Positions 25,644-38,830 of a DNA stretch of 64,000 nucleotides are shown here, one piece after another (position 1 is the stretch's first letter; the number at the start of each line of letters is the position of its first letter). The notes beneath the pieces were generated by a model. The model worked only from the letters and a program-made list of their open reading frames with translations. It did not search any database and was not told the DNA's origin. The stretch comes from Aulostomus chinensis (lineage: Eukaryota; Chordata; Actinopteri; Syngnathiformes; Aulostomidae). The position numbers were made by a program, and so were the translations under genes. The stretch is taken from positions 16,245,805 through 16,309,804 of the forward strand of contig JBBMOA010000019.1 in NCBI GenBank assembly GCA_037954235.1, written 5' to 3'.

Positions 25644-28140
25644 TTGAGCAGTGCCATGTCTGTGGTCTAAAGTCTTGTGGTGTGGTACCATGTAAACACA
25701 CCACTCAGTGGCATGGTTGTGGTAACCCTCACACTCTTTGCACTACACTGCCTATATTTCTCCCTTTCTTCGCCCGTCTTTCACACGTTCTTTCCCCTGC
25801 TACTGTCATCCTCTCATGTCTCATGGTTGTCATCATCTATTCCCGTGAGCCATCTGTCCAGTTCTTCTCTCCGACTGATTTTCTCCGCGCACTTTAAATT
25901 TTACACATGCCAACACTCTCCTTGGCATCTGCACTTCTCTATTTCTGTATGCATTTTGTTAGATTCTCCATATTTTTTACAATGTATATGCAGCTTTACA
26001 AACACAGCAGTAGCTGCTAATATAAAAATAGGAAGGCAGCCCTTCTCCATTGTTTTCCACTGAAATCAAAATCTGAAAGCGTTCCTCTCCCACCTCCCTC
26101 CCCACCTGCATCTGCAGCCTTTTTCACACTGCCACAAAGGCTGTGTTTTTGCCCCCCAAATTGCTGGGGTGCCTGTTGTGTTCACGCTGAGCGACGACAT
26201 GGGGGGAGACACGCCTAGCATAACGTGTGATGTGTTATCAGGATGTGCCACTAGACTACGCCTCCTGTTGCCGGCTACGGCCCCCTGGGCAGAAACTACG
26301 GCTCGCGTTCACATTATTTACCTGGCCAAAAAGCTGGATACTCCCTTACGGCAATTTGTAGGTCTTTGAGTCTGAAAACAGTTTATGGGATCAGGGGCAT
26401 CTCTTTTATTCATTTCAATTTCTCCAGCTCGCGACCTTTTGACCTTCCCTGATTGGTTGGAAGGTTTGATTCTTCCAAACCTAATAGAATGTTAATATTA
26501 TTGTTGCCAGGCAGTTTAATGAGCCCTGGTCACAGAGGCCAAACTTTTCCATATCTGTAACTTTCATTTGGACTCCAATCGCTTCTCGAGCAACATAAAG
26601 GACATTTAAGCATTAAAGGTGCAATGTGACCTGACCTGGACAGGCTATTGCTTTAGCACCTCCCCAGAAATTAACTGTGTTCACCCACACTATAAAATGC
26701 TAACTTCCTTGGCAGAGGCTGAGGGTTAAACTCTCACGGTACTCACTGATTTGTGTTGTACCTCCTCCTGTTGTTACTACTGTACAGTACCTTGTACTTC
26801 TACTTTACGTTCTTGTGAGTGACACTTTTTACGGATGCATTAAATCCATTGATGAGGAATCAGTAGTTTTAAAACATGAGTCCAAAAACCCAGATGGAGT
26901 TTAGTATTATTGAAGATGACGTTTCCTCGTCTCAAATTCAGTGTCTTTGGTTAAATACATGAAATTAAGTCTATGCTTAACACAAGCTTAAGACATTTAA
27001 ATGTTTTGTTAAATGTCAGTAAATACCACACTCGTAAATTTTGAAGTTTTTTTTATGTGTCCAAAAAAATGTCAGTTGGTAACAAATAGCAAGAGAAGAC
27101 CACCAGTGTTGTCACTGATACTGAACACACCAGAAACAAAAGAAGAGCGATGCTAGTTGCATCTGTGGTGCAGCTTAAAAATGGGGATCATTTGTCAATA
27201 TTATCTCACAAAACAAAATGTGTAAGAAGATGGATGGATGGAATCCAAAATCCAAAGTTAAAAGCTCATTGAGCTTTTGTCAAGGGATGCTAACACCCAG
27301 GCTGGCCCACAAAAAAATGCATCAGTCCTGCAGAACGTTACATGAAACGTATCATCCAAGCCATGATTCCATAGTTTCACACATTCAAACGTGTGTGTAC
27401 TCAAACATCATTATGTAAGAGACAGATAAATGCATGCATGTCTGCTCTTACTCAGGCACACGCCGTTCCTCCTGCGGGCACACAAACACATAGACATTCT
27501 TGGATAAAAAGCTATTTGTTTTAATGGCTGAAGGGAGGATGTGGATCTACCACCCATTGTGATGCTGTGCTGACTGCTGTGTTTCTCAAGCATTGTGTAA
27601 AGAAAATCTGCCCTTAAAACTCCCCACCAGAGAAAATGTTGTCTAAAAACTCAATGTTCACACCACAGCAACAGCTGGAGATGTGCACACGTCCAAAGTC
27701 ATTGAGTCCCAACAAAATCCAGGATCAGGTCTTTCGTAGAAATCGCAGGAATGAACAGGAAATTGAGCCAAATCTCAATAGTCAATTTGTTATCAGAAAT
27801 GTAAGCTAGCAGCCTCGGTAGAAAATACACATACACTCACATTAAATACTGGTCCAACATAAGCAGCTTAATCCACCGGTGAGATATCAATATGTCCCAT
27901 ATTTTGGAGTTGGTTTTTTTGGTGTATTTATCAAATCCTGTGGAAATCCCATTTGTGGGTATTGGATAGGCCGACCTCATTTTTGTTTTATTGAGAACAT
28001 AGTGCATTCAGGAGTGTTTACTCAACCTTACTTGATTCTACTGTAAAACCTGAAATTGTTCCACATGTTATTCAGTTTTTCATGTGGTCATAGCTGATTA
28101 ACCATACCTTTATGTTGCATATTGTCACATGGAAACTTTA

Positions 28141-28154
28141 AACGCCCCCTGTGG
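28141..28154 (-). promoter_or_regulatory. CTCF-like motif
   Basis: The minus strand reads CCACAGGGGGCGTT, close to the CTCF core. Confidence 0.4.
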
Positions 28155-28474
28155 TCTGATTCGCAGCCACCAGCTCAGACAGTGTTCTCCATCACCATCA
28201 TCAGAGACTTAAGGACAGAATATATTTCCAGTGACTTTTAGTACCCCAAAGCAGATTGACGAGGTTCTGGTGACACAACGTCTGTACTTTGACTCTTTAT
28301 TTTGGGTTTTCCTCTAATTTGTCACTACTCTCTATGCTTCCCTCACAGGAAAGACTGGGTCAAAGCACTCGGGGCAAAGGTCGCTGGGGTTATCGTGAGC
28401 GTTACAGGTTCTACAAATGGGGATTCGTGTTGTCACGGTAATTCCTAACTTGTCAAGGTCTGACAGCATTTTTA

Positions 28475-28650
28475 CTTTTACCAAGGAGATTGGGATTTTG
28501 TGGCATTTGTCTGTCTGTCTGCAGAATTTAAAAAAAAACTATGATGCGGATTTTCACCGAGCTTGGTGGAAGGGTGCAGAATGAGCTGAAGAAGAACCCA
28601 TTTTGAAGTTTGAAACCAATTGAGGCAGATTTGTCGGAGTGTCATGTAGT
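28475..28650. repeat. Dispersed repeat family R2, copy 1
   Basis: ACCAAGGAGAT, TTGTCTGTCTGTCTGCAG, ACTATGATGCGGATTTTCACC, CTTGGTGGAAGG and GAAGAACCCATTTTG match a widespread teleost repeat. A second copy lies at 33355-33545. Confidence 0.6.
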
Positions 28651-29512
28651 GGCAACAGGAAATGCCATGTTTGTGTTGAGCAGATCCATCTCAGGTTGGG
28701 TCAGAAAGGCATCAAGAACTTGCTGATGGGTTCACCGTTATAGGAGGCGGCCGCGTTCAGACCTTTTCCAAACTTCAAACATTTGATGGGCGTCCTGGCC
28801 TGAAGATTTTTCAAAGCCGTATGTAAATCATACAACCATATAACTGATGTAACAAAGCTAGAAGGGTTAAACTCCAAAGACAGACGGGATAACTTCCAGC
28901 CGATGTGGCTCTTGTGTCTACCAGATGTTTCTCCCTTCTGTTGGGGTGTGCATGAAGCAGGCCATGGCTGAGAAAAACATCCTTTTTTATGAAAAAGATA
29001 TAAACGATGAAAAAAACAACACCAAAAACCAAGTTCCATTTTCTCCATATTCATTTTTTTGCTTACATCTGGATACTAAAATAAATTAACTAAGGGTTTG
29101 GCTGGAAACACCCTGTTTATCTCATGTTAAATAGAGGAACTGACCCTGTCCTCCTCCCAGCTCTCCATCGCTGCCAAACCAGGTCGACGTTCTTATTCTT
29201 TCTGGGATTTTTTCCTTCATATCTTTAACATGAAAATTAAACTCTCTCTCTCTCCCTCTCCCTCTCTGTCATGGATGATGTTAATGTGTAAATGTCTTTA
29301 CTGTTGTTTTGGGGACATGAAGATGCTAAATCAGTCATCATGCAGAAAGTGATTTTGAGGAATGAAGTAAGGAAAAGGAAAAGGAAAAGGAAAAAATCTG
29401 AGGATGAGGATTTGATTTAAGGTGTAAGAGGGGAACAGGTAGTGAGAAGGTGCAGCAAAAAAAAATCCAATGTTAATCCATAAGAAGTCCTCTGAAGTGA
29501 TGGAAACATAAC

Positions 29513-29516
<4 letters not shown>

Positions 29517-29585
<69 letters not shown>
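29517..29585 (+). repeat. (TG)34 microsatellite
   Basis: Perfect run, complementary to the (CA)n at 29681. Confidence 0.95.
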
Positions 29586-29587
<2 letters not shown>

Positions 29588-29680
29588 CCAAAGTACTATG
29601 GTTAGTGTGATTTATAGGGACGCTGCAGGCTGTGGAGAGACTCTGGTTTCAGCTGCAAAGTCTTTGAAGGACCTGACCAA

Positions 29681-29682
29681 CA

Positions 29683-29764
<82 letters not shown>
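29681..29764 (+). repeat. (CA)n microsatellite
   Basis: About 42 units with one T interruption, the longest dinucleotide run in the window. Confidence 0.95.
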
Positions 29765-29767
<3 letters not shown>

Positions 29768-30689
29768 GACCTGTGGATAAAACACACACACTCTCTCTTC
29801 CCTTGCCAGAATCCTAAAAAGAGAGAGTCAGCAAAGGAAAGCTGTAACCGGCAGAAAAAGAGAGTGAATGAGAGAAAGATGACACGGAGCTGCATAGGAA
29901 AGGAAAGATATAAAGACTTAAAGAAGAAAGAGAGAGACGGAGGAAGGGAGGGATGGAGGGATGGAGGGAGGGGGAGAGGAAATGGTCCCTGCCCATAGAG
30001 GTAAAAGAACCCCTTGTCTGCTTCGACAAAGTCACATTTCAGCTCTTTCTAGTTCTCTCAGTGCCAGATGCCATTAAAACGGCGTCGGTGAGCACAATTC
30101 ATCAAATACTTACCTGCAGCAAACAGAGCATGAGAAAATAAAAGCACGGAGTGAAAATATAGTACGAGACACAACAATTGCGGGACGGAATAAATGTTAT
30201 GAATTAGAAAAAATACATATATTTTTATATCTTAGTAATTTCAAATGAAATGTGAGATCATATTTAATCTTTAGGATATAGTTTTCCATCATTCAGTGTC
30301 ACAGAAAGAGCACAGTTTTTGTCACAAAAGTAGGCCCGGCACCGAAATAGAAAGGAATTATTATTAATTGATAAGTCAAATCAGCTACTTGCATCATAAA
30401 CCATCCTTTATTTATTTTATATGGTTCAAAGCTATGGTTAAAGTGCAAATACTGGACATAACTGTAAATGTGCCAGTTAACCATCTCAGCAAATTTGCAA
30501 GAGGCAGATGATTATTTATTTTTAACCTATTATTTATGTATTTATTCCTGAATGTGAGGGTTAGTAGAACACATCACCTTCACCTGACAAATTATAAATC
30601 CATGTTTAGTCTGAAGCATTTTTGTGTTAACGCTGAATGAGAAAGCATCCTCCATGTTAAGTTGTTGGTGAGGGACGACCAGTCTAGGA

Positions 30690-30880
30690 GCCCGTCAGCC
30701 AGGACTCAGCCTCTGGGAACGAGGGCCAGTATTTCGGGGTTCCGGTGTAGCAGTGGATATCCGGTTCAAGACTTCTTTATTCTTCCTCCTTCCTTGTCCG
30801 CCGTTCATTGCATCAGTCCGTGTAGCAACTTGCAACATCTGCATGGAGTTGAAAGATCACGAACAGAGGCAGATTGTTTC
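30690..30880. repeat. Dispersed repeat family R3, copy 1
   Basis: GGGAACGAGGGCCAGTATTTCGGGGTT, GTGTAGCAG, CAAGACTTCTTTATT and GCATGGAGTTGAAAGAT are shared in order with 43755-43900. It has no open frame of note and no recognised class. Confidence 0.5.
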
Positions 30881-33354
30881 AAAAGTGGCCAGTTTCTTCA
30901 ATTAACAGTCGAAAACCGCCACAGCTGCTTTGCTGAATCCAAAGCCATGTTTCCCACCGTGCATTTCAGCAAATGCGCTCTGTCCCTTTAGAACTCCACA
31001 TGGACTGTTTATACAAGGAGGCTCGCTCAAATGTGATTGGTCAAAGCTACTGTAACAGAAACCAGAAGCTTTCCTGTCCAGACATTTTCTCCCTCGACTA
31101 CAGATTCTGTTTCTAGATATTCAGGGTTGAAGCAGTTGTCGAGTCAGTAAACTATGGTTTTATTAAAGGAGTGCTGAGGTGAACCATTGCTTTCCGGGTA
31201 TTTGTCCGCCCAGGAAGATAATGCCAAATGTAATCTTAGAACATATTATCCTGCAAAAGGACATGTTTGTGCATTTTATTCCATGTGTTATTTAACTGAC
31301 ATTTAACTGTTGCAACAAACAACAAACTGGCGTGCTTTACCTTCATTACTGCCACTTCGGCGATGCTAGCAGCTTTTGAGCATAGAGGACATGAGGTGGA
31401 GAAGAGGCTCATCCATCCCAGATGAACTTGTCCACATATCAAAGCATCTATTCAGGTTTGAGTGAGTGGAGGCCTCCTCTTTCTCCCTTTCTTCCCACAG
31501 ATGGACAGCTCCAAGCCATCTGTAGGCCTTGTGTTCGTACTGATCGTACTGACAATAGAACACACATGTATTTCTGTGTGTGCGCGTGTGTGTGTGTGTG
31601 TGTGGTGGCGGTGGGGGTTTTGGGGAGTGCCTTAACATATGGTTTAAAAGACAGGGTGCATGTATGTCGCCCTGTGTGACATCTTCCGTGGCATGTTAAG
31701 AATGTACAAGAGGAAACACACACACACACGCAGACACACACACACAAGAGCTGTTGTGCGTTTACATCAAAGTGGTGACATTTAGCACAGCAACTTCAAT
31801 AAAGAGGGGTCAAGCTCCCCAGATCACCCACCGTCAGAGTAGCAATGAGAATGTCACTCATGCTGAAGCGAGAGTGAGGCGAGGGAGGGAGAGTGAAATG
31901 GAGAGAGCATCTGTCGGCGTGTTTGCGTGTCACGAGGTCAGGTGAGTCTGTTAACTCTATCTGTCAATGAATTCACCAACCGGTCAATGACCTAACCTGA
32001 TGTCGTACAGCCTGAGATTTAAAACTCTGCAACTTTGTCTGACTTGTGAGAATAACAAAAAATTAGAAATTTCATACAACAAGCAAAAGAATCCAGAGGG
32101 AATGCGCCTTTGCTTGTATTCTGAAACCCCAGTAGTTTTCCAGATGATAGTGTGCAGTATTCTCACAAAAAAAAAAAAAAGGAGCCCTTTCTTGTCTCAC
32201 GACCCTGTGCCCTCCGTGTTGGCACCTCATGCGAGAGCTTTGAGTCCAAACGGCGTTAAGAAAAGGACCCCAGGGAAATGCTGGTTTGAGGGAGAAAAAA
32301 AACACAGTAGAGATCCTGACCAAAAGCATTTGCTAAAGGTCAATCACCTATAGCAAGGCAACCGCACGTCCCATGCGTTTAACAAAAACTGGCGGAAAAC
32401 ATGTAGTGGTGGACTGCACAAAAATGGTGCTGACATTCTGGAGGCTCAGTCAGCCACATGGTCTTGAGCAACTTGTGCTTACTGTTTTTCCTTACGATAT
32501 TTTCCTTTTGTTCCCGAATGCATTGCTGTTTTAAAGGTTCTGCAGTCCAGTTTTGTATTTGATTTACTGGATTCTTGAATTAATCCCGTTCACATCGACA
32601 ATGCCTCTTTTAAGATTAAACAAGATATTAGAGCTTGAAAAGTGTATTGGTACTCAAAATGTACTAATAGACTTATTTTGGTCAGCAGATTCATCTGCAG
32701 ACACATAAATACAAACTTTTCAGGTCAGGTTTTGCTTTGTTTGTGTATTCTCATCCAATTGGAAGTACAAAAAAAAAAAAGGTCTGAAAATGTCATAGCA
32801 ATGGAATGCACCAAAGAAATTAAACAGTTTCCTTCATTGGAAATGAATTAACTTGAATTGGCAAGTCACCCACCATGATGTCATACATTTTTATGCAACT
32901 TTCTCTTAAAAGTAAATCCAAGGTGTCACTAAAATAAGACATATTATGTTTCGGAAGCCAAAAACGGGGAAAAAGAAAATCCCACGGTTACAGAGATCTT
33001 ATGTATCTTGATCGGAAAGAGAGGTTCTGTTTTGAATCAGTGTTCTAAACCCTCAGAGGAAAAACTTAGCCTGAATTTAGACGGGATTCTCTCGTATGGT
33101 GCAGGGAAATGGCCAAAAGATTAATGAGAGCCAATGAGAGGCTGGCAGGATATCGTCCTTATCCACCTAATCTGACTGCAGTCCCGCCACTTAATAGAAA
33201 CCGAGCACATCTGCCACATGTGTGGGAAAGCAGTTGCCTACTATACCTACTTCTATCAGCTGTGGTGATTAGGAACAGTGTTGGTGAAGCTAGTGGGCGG
33301 AGCAACACTGGATTTAACAGTGGGAAACTGTTCTATTCCCATGTGCAACCACTT

Positions 33355-33545
33355 ATTACCTCCGCCAAAGAGGTAATGTGATCAGTGTCGTTTGTTTGTT
33401 TGGATTTTGGCAGGATTACATCAAAACTATGAGGCCCTTTTTTTTTTTTTTTTTTTAACAAACTTGCTCGAGGGATGCAGCAAGAGGTGAGGAGGAACCC
33501 ATTCAGTTTTGGGGCAGATCCATCTAACCTAGCAGGAGTTCGCGT
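33355..33545. repeat. Dispersed repeat family R2, copy 2
   Basis: ACCTCCGCCAAAGAGGTAATG, TTGTTTGTTTGGATTTTGGCAGGATTA, AAAACTATGAGG, a poly-T insertion, then GAGGAACCCATTCAGTTTTGGGGCAGATCCATC. It is collinear with the copy at 28.5 kb. Confidence 0.6.
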
Positions 33546-35332
33546 GAGGTCTCCATGCAAAAACACAATGGGATGTTTTCATCGGCAGGGACCTGTATCA
33601 CCAAGAGAGGAGCTGGAAAAGATGAAGGTGAGAGGGGTCAGACATTACACTGTTGTTGTTTCTTTATTTCATTGTGAGAAAACAATTTTAAAAATATTGT
33701 AAAATGTTCCTATGTATGTTAAAATTCTCAAGGATTTCCTAAATTGGCTTGTCAGGGCGATTTCCTTCTACCGCATAGCAGCAACGAATTTGAAAAAAAC
33801 CTTGTGGGTTTCCTCAAGTTGAACTTTGTTTAACTGAGGTTAATTGTCCAAATTTAGATTGTGATGAGTTAGAAGGTTATTATTCATTAATTCTTTATCC
33901 TTGTTAGACCTTGAATGGAGTCATTTTCATTCTTGTTCTCAGTGCAGTCTGGGTATTCATAGCACCTCGGTTCAACTAATCCAGACTAACGTGGTGGCTT
34001 TTTCTTGAGTTAAAATGAAACCTCACTCACAAAGTAAGTTTTGCCTTTGAAGTATTAACAAACAGATGCAGGGAGCAGAAAGAGCCAGCCGCTGATTGCT
34101 AACAATAGCCAAATTGTACAAAAATAGAAAAAAAAAACCTTCTGAAGAGCATTGTTTGATGTAATCTATGTTTTCTTAATCCAACTATTGGCTCAGTAAT
34201 CCACAAACACTTTGAGCTGACTTAAAAACAAACAAACTGTAACCCATCTGTGTTGGCGCTAGCATGAATGAGCACAACCTAGCTGGTTCAGATCAAGGCG
34301 CTGGCTTTTGGAGCTTAGCGCTAGCATAAACAGGTCCCAAACCGTAAAGATGGTCACTAAAAGTGTTTTCGCTCACATCAAAGTTTTTGTCAAATAATTG
34401 AAGGCAGTTTAGGTAAACATGCTGGAACTTCTTCTTTTTTCTTTTCTTTTGTTGGGGAAAACTGTGCCAATTTCCACTCCAATTCTGTATTTTTGCAAAA
34501 CATAACTAAGCGGCCACGCTTGCATGTGTGTATGTATTCAAAGCGGTGTCAGAGTTCATTCGCACTCTGCCAGGATTGTTTTCCTTCTGAGGAAACTATT
34601 CCTCAAAAAACTTTGAGTGATTCAGGGTCAATAATATCACTGCACAGCTCTTTACAACAACCACATTATTTACATTTGTATTGGTGAGCAGATTTCAAGC
34701 AAGTAGATGTTTTGTAATATGGAAAGTACTGTGTGCCTTTTGAAAATATACAAAAAATTACTGCGCATGAAAGACACTGTTTTCTTTACCATTGCAATGT
34801 GTAAAAGGAAACGAGTTTAAAAAAAACTTTAAAAGAAGGTGAGAAAGAGAGCAATGTGAGACATGTTAAAGGAAAGGCGCGCACGCGTGTGTGTGTTTGT
34901 GTGTGTGTGGGCAGAATCCGGTCTGAAGTGTGTCTTGCTTGTGCCTGGGGACAGGATGATTCCCTGTGTATCCATGACAAAGCACTGTAGCAAATTACTG
35001 AAAGGTTAAAAGGCAGTTCTGAGCCCCCCTGGGACCTGGCTACACCCCCATGTTGGACCAAATAACACACTCAGAGTCCCGTTAAGAGACCATAAATACA
35101 TGAATTTGGCCACAATAAACAAAAAAGAACTGATCAGTGAGCGAGGGGGACTGCGACGTGGTGATGTCCCTCCCTGGAAACACATCATCCAACAACAGTC
35201 ACTCTTATTTGCAGTCCCGAGCCGGGAACCTCTATTCCTGGTCACAGGAGGTAAGCCTGATGGGACAAACGTCTCTTGATTTCCATCAAAATTTCACTGT
35301 GTTGGCTTTACAATGACAAAATATGTGTTCTC

Positions 35333-35348
35333 TAGCGCCACCTAGTGG
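35333..35348 (-). promoter_or_regulatory. CTCF-like motif
   Basis: The minus strand reads CCACTAGGTGGCGCTA, a close match to the CTCF core. Confidence 0.45.
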
Positions 35349-36092
35349 ACGCGGAAAGTGTTATTTGCAGCACAGCACAGTGTGCGACGTGCACAGTGGG
35401 TGTGAGGGTGCACTTGTTGCTGCCTGCACCTCAGCACTCCAGTTGTTTTTGTTTAAGGCCATCTTTAAGTAGCCTTTGGTGAACTGACATTTCTGCAGAT
35501 AACTTGCAAAAATTAAAATATCAGTTGAGTAAGTGAGCCAAAGGAAGTGAGGGGTCAAAATATCTGTCGATTCTTCTGTTTGGCGGTCGGCCGGAGAATG
35601 AAAAAAGGGCCAAGTAATTTCCCCCCGGTCAGCCCGGTGTCAGGAACAAACATTTCTGGTCTGTGTTTTAAGGGACCTTTTTACTTTTGCATTCTGGAGA
35701 ATTTTCAACAAGTACAAGCCTTCATCACTTGTCTCTGGTTCAATTTGAGGTCAGAAGGAAAAATACTCAGTTCCTTCCTGTCAAAGTCATCTCAGACTGT
35801 TTTTCTTTCCCTGCATCGAAGCTCATCGCTCCCTCTTCTGTATGCACGATCACTCAAAAACATCTTTGTCATATAAGTGTTGACAATCTTAACATTAATC
35901 ACTTAAATCAGCTGAAATGTGTCTCTGGTGGTGCAAATACCTCAGCAGCAAACACGCTAGATTATATTTCCCCTTTTTCATTTCCAACTTTTATCAGATG
36001 AGATGCATGAAGTGACAAATGTTAAAGGGGTCCAGGAAAGAAGGAATTAGATTTGTGATGTAGCTTGAATAGAGACCAGTATTATTCATGTA

Positions 36093-36498
36093 GGGCAGCA
36101 CGGTGGTGCAGTGGTCAGCACTGTCGCCTCACAGCAAGAAGGTTCCAGGTTCCAGTCCCGGCTCCATCACAGGATCTTTCTGTGTGAGTCTCCATGTTCT
36201 CCCTGTTCCTGTGTGGGTTCTCTCTGGTACTCCAGCTTCCTCCCACAGTCCAAAGACATCAAGAGGGGACGAGGCTGATTGATACTCTAAATTGACTGTA
36301 GGTGTGACTGTGAGTGTGAATGGTTGTCTGTCTCTATGTGTTGGTCCTGTGATGGACTGGTGACCTGTCCAGGGTGAACCCGCCTCTCACCTGAAGGCTG
36401 CTGGGATAGGCTCCAGCCCCCCCCCCCCCGACCCCCCCCCGGCGACACTGAATAGGAACAAGCGGAAGACAATGGATGGATGGATGATGGATGGATGG
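36093..36498 (+). mobile_element. Full-length tRNA-derived SINE with perfect 12-bp target duplication
   Basis: The element opens GGGCAGCACGGTGGTGCAGTGG (a Pol III A-box-like head), has a B-box-like GGTTCCAGTCC, then the conserved body (CACAGTCCAAAGACAT, TGTGATGGACTGGTGACCTG), a C-rich tract and a GGAT-repeat tail. The 12 bases ATTATTCATGTA occur exactly at 36081-36092 and 36499-36510, marking both ends. This is the dispersed teleost repeat often called Mermaid-like; that name is from memory. Confidence 0.88.
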
Positions 36499-37454
36499 AT
36501 TATTCATGTACTGTGTGCAGTTTATTAATGGAAGACATGAGAGTGAAATGCTGATGAAGATGATAAAAGCTGAATATTTCATCTAGTAGTACAACACCAC
36601 AACCAGATGTGACCCAAGTACCACTGTCTTACTCTAACCGCCAATCATACGGTGCAGTGACCACAGGGATGGCTAAGCTCTGCTTTGATTTCACTTCTCA
36701 ACTTTACAAACAATTCACAGAGATCTGAGCTCACCTCAACCGTTGCATGATTGGACCTGAATGTTTGCGTGTATGTGTGCACGTGAGCGGTGAGGTCACT
36801 GCGCTTGGATTAAATCCTAGGGTTATGTGTTTTTGTGTAAGCAGAGCAGGCGAGGGTGTGTGCAGGAGTGGGTTTTGGTGCTGTGTGAGTCCGAATATTT
36901 AGCCTCTGATAAACTACATACACAATTTGAAAGTGGGTGACACGTTTCACACTTTTTATGTGCTATGACAGTTGCGATTTTTGTTGTTGTTGTTTATTCA
37001 ATGTCAACCACCATCATGAGATAAAACGAAGCTGCCCTGAAGTCCCAGTCATCCCAACGTTTGCTGCTAGGAATGTTAACTGGTCCCATTAGCATCATGC
37101 TAGCGACATCTCACTTCTCAGAAATCCCCTCAGCGAATGTTCACATTAAAAACAACCTAAGATTTAAAGTTAATATGCTTTATATGCTTATAGAGTCTTA
37201 AAATAGGTAGAAACAGCAGGATTCCTGTCCTCAAGGAGAACACTAGAGGGAGGAGAAACACAAACGATCCCATGGTGAAACTCATGTTACTCGCCTTTGG
37301 TGTGTACACGAAATTAAGGTTACTATGTCAACTCTTCTCCGCTTCCACTCCTTATCTATATCTGTCTCTGTTCATTTGTTAAAATTAAGCTGGAAATGAT
37401 GAAAATGAGACCTGCAATGTCCTTTAATTTTCCATTAAACTGTGTGCGCGCGTG

Positions 37455-37457
37455 CAC

Positions 37458-37497
<40 letters not shown>
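37455..37497 (+). repeat. (CA)n microsatellite
   Basis: CA run preceded by GTGTGCGCGCGTGC, so the alternation extends leftwards. Confidence 0.9.
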
Positions 37498-37501
<4 letters not shown>

Positions 37502-37731
37502 TATGATATCCCCCTCTCTGCTGGTGGGAACTACAACTTCACCAAACACAATTAAGCTGATTTAGTTGATGGCTGCCATGCTGCAGGATCATGTGCAGGA
37601 CAGAGAGACCTGGAGGAACGAGAAGAGAGGAGAGCTGTGTGTGAGGTGGGCTTAAGAGTGGTAAACCAGGGTTTTGGAAACATGATTTCCTGTGGAAACA
37701 GTGATGTCATGACAGTCTGTCTTTTTGCAGG

Positions 37732-37733
<2 letters not shown>

Positions 37734-37783
<50 letters not shown>
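37734..37783 (+). repeat. (CA)25 microsatellite
   Basis: Perfect run. Confidence 0.95.
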
Positions 37784-37785
<2 letters not shown>

Positions 37786-38560
37786 CATTGTCTGTGTAAA
37801 TCAAGTCTTCTCTTTCAGTCACTCTGTTAATGTCATTAACTTAAATGTCTGTGTCAACTTCAGCGGTTGTGGAACAAAGTTTGTCAGCAAAAATTAACCC
37901 AGGCTGCTAAATCACAGTAGTAAAGTCTCACTTGAAGCGTACGTGTTGCTTTTCTGATTCATTTTCTTTCCTTCTGAGGCCTCATGGCATCACTTTTCCT
38001 CCTAACCTTCCACACACTCATTTCCACACCATTTCCTCCTCTGGTCTAATTTCTTCTTCTGCACTGAAGTTATTTTAGTTACTGTTGAACATTTATTCGC
38101 TCCAGTTCCAACAGGTCCTGCTCCGATTCTCCTGACATTGTTTGAACTACACAAACAAACTCAACACAGTGGCTGAGAAGCCCTACTGCCATCTAGTGTT
38201 GCGGTGGTGTAGCTGCAGTTAGCAAGCTGACATTAAGGATACACTCTTAACTCCTGTAGCTGCAGCCGCCGCCTGTTAACATAGTACTACACAGTACAAT
38301 TTGCATGATTCCATACAGTAAAAGTTCCACTTATGACAGAAAAGTCAAAAACTTAGCAGATATTTTGGTATTGCAGTGACAGCTCATACCGCAAGTACAG
38401 TGAGTTACCATCACACAGACACACCCAGTGTGAGGACAGACGAGATGATGGGGAACTGCATTGGTCTCTCTGCAGTTGTTAAGCAGCCTCACACCACTGG
38501 ATCATATCAAATATTTAACAAATACTGTGGGGAAAGAAAAATTTGAAATATCGCACTGTG

Positions 38561-38830
38561 GCTGTCACGGTGGTGTAGCGGTTAGCACTGCTGCCTCGCT
38601 GGAACCCCGTAACTGCGTGGGTCCCCTACAAGTACTCCAGCTTCCTCCAACAAACCAAAAAAACAGATAAGTTAGTTGGAGTCTCTAAATCGGCAGTGGG
38701 GGTGAATGGGAGTGTGAGTGTGGCTCTGTGATGGACCGGCGTCCTGTCGCCCGATGACAGCGGGGAGAGGCTCCACTTCCCCCGAGACTCTGAAGCAGGA
38801 TAAATGATGGAGTGACAATGGATGAGCATT
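38561..38830 (+). mobile_element. Old, diverged tRNA-derived SINE
   Basis: GTCACGGTGGTGTAGCGGTTAGCACTG opens the element, but the B-box region is deleted. The later body is recognisable (GTACTCCAGCTTCCTCC, TGTGATGGACCGGCGTCCTG). It is an older copy than those at 36.1 and 62.4 kb. Confidence 0.7.

Larger units (their letters stand above)
16641..30660. other. Non-coding region with dispersed repeats
   Basis: It holds SINEs at 18.0, 18.6 and 20.5 kb, the hAT-like MITE at 21.8 kb, R1 copy 2 and R2 copy 1. Other parts are a C/T-rich stretch (24350-24560), a possible transposon remnant at 26110-26350 (TTTTTCACACTGCC onward), a (GGAAAA)n-like run at 29370-29395 and GGAGGGAT-type repeats at 29940-29980. 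I find no supported coding exon. Confidence 0.55.

Noticed and set aside
26110..26370. Frame of 66 codons in a GC-richer patch
   Set aside because: The sequence resembles a decayed DNA transposon (TTTTTCACACTGCC onward) and the frame has no known domain; I could not find a matching second end.
28701..29054. Minus-strand frame of 117 codons
   Set aside because: No recognisable domain, no splice signals of note, and it adjoins repeat R2; chance or old repeat.
38185..38202. CTCF-like motif GCCATCTAGTG
   Set aside because: It deviates from the core at several positions (minus strand CACTAGATGGC preceded by AA); too weak to list.
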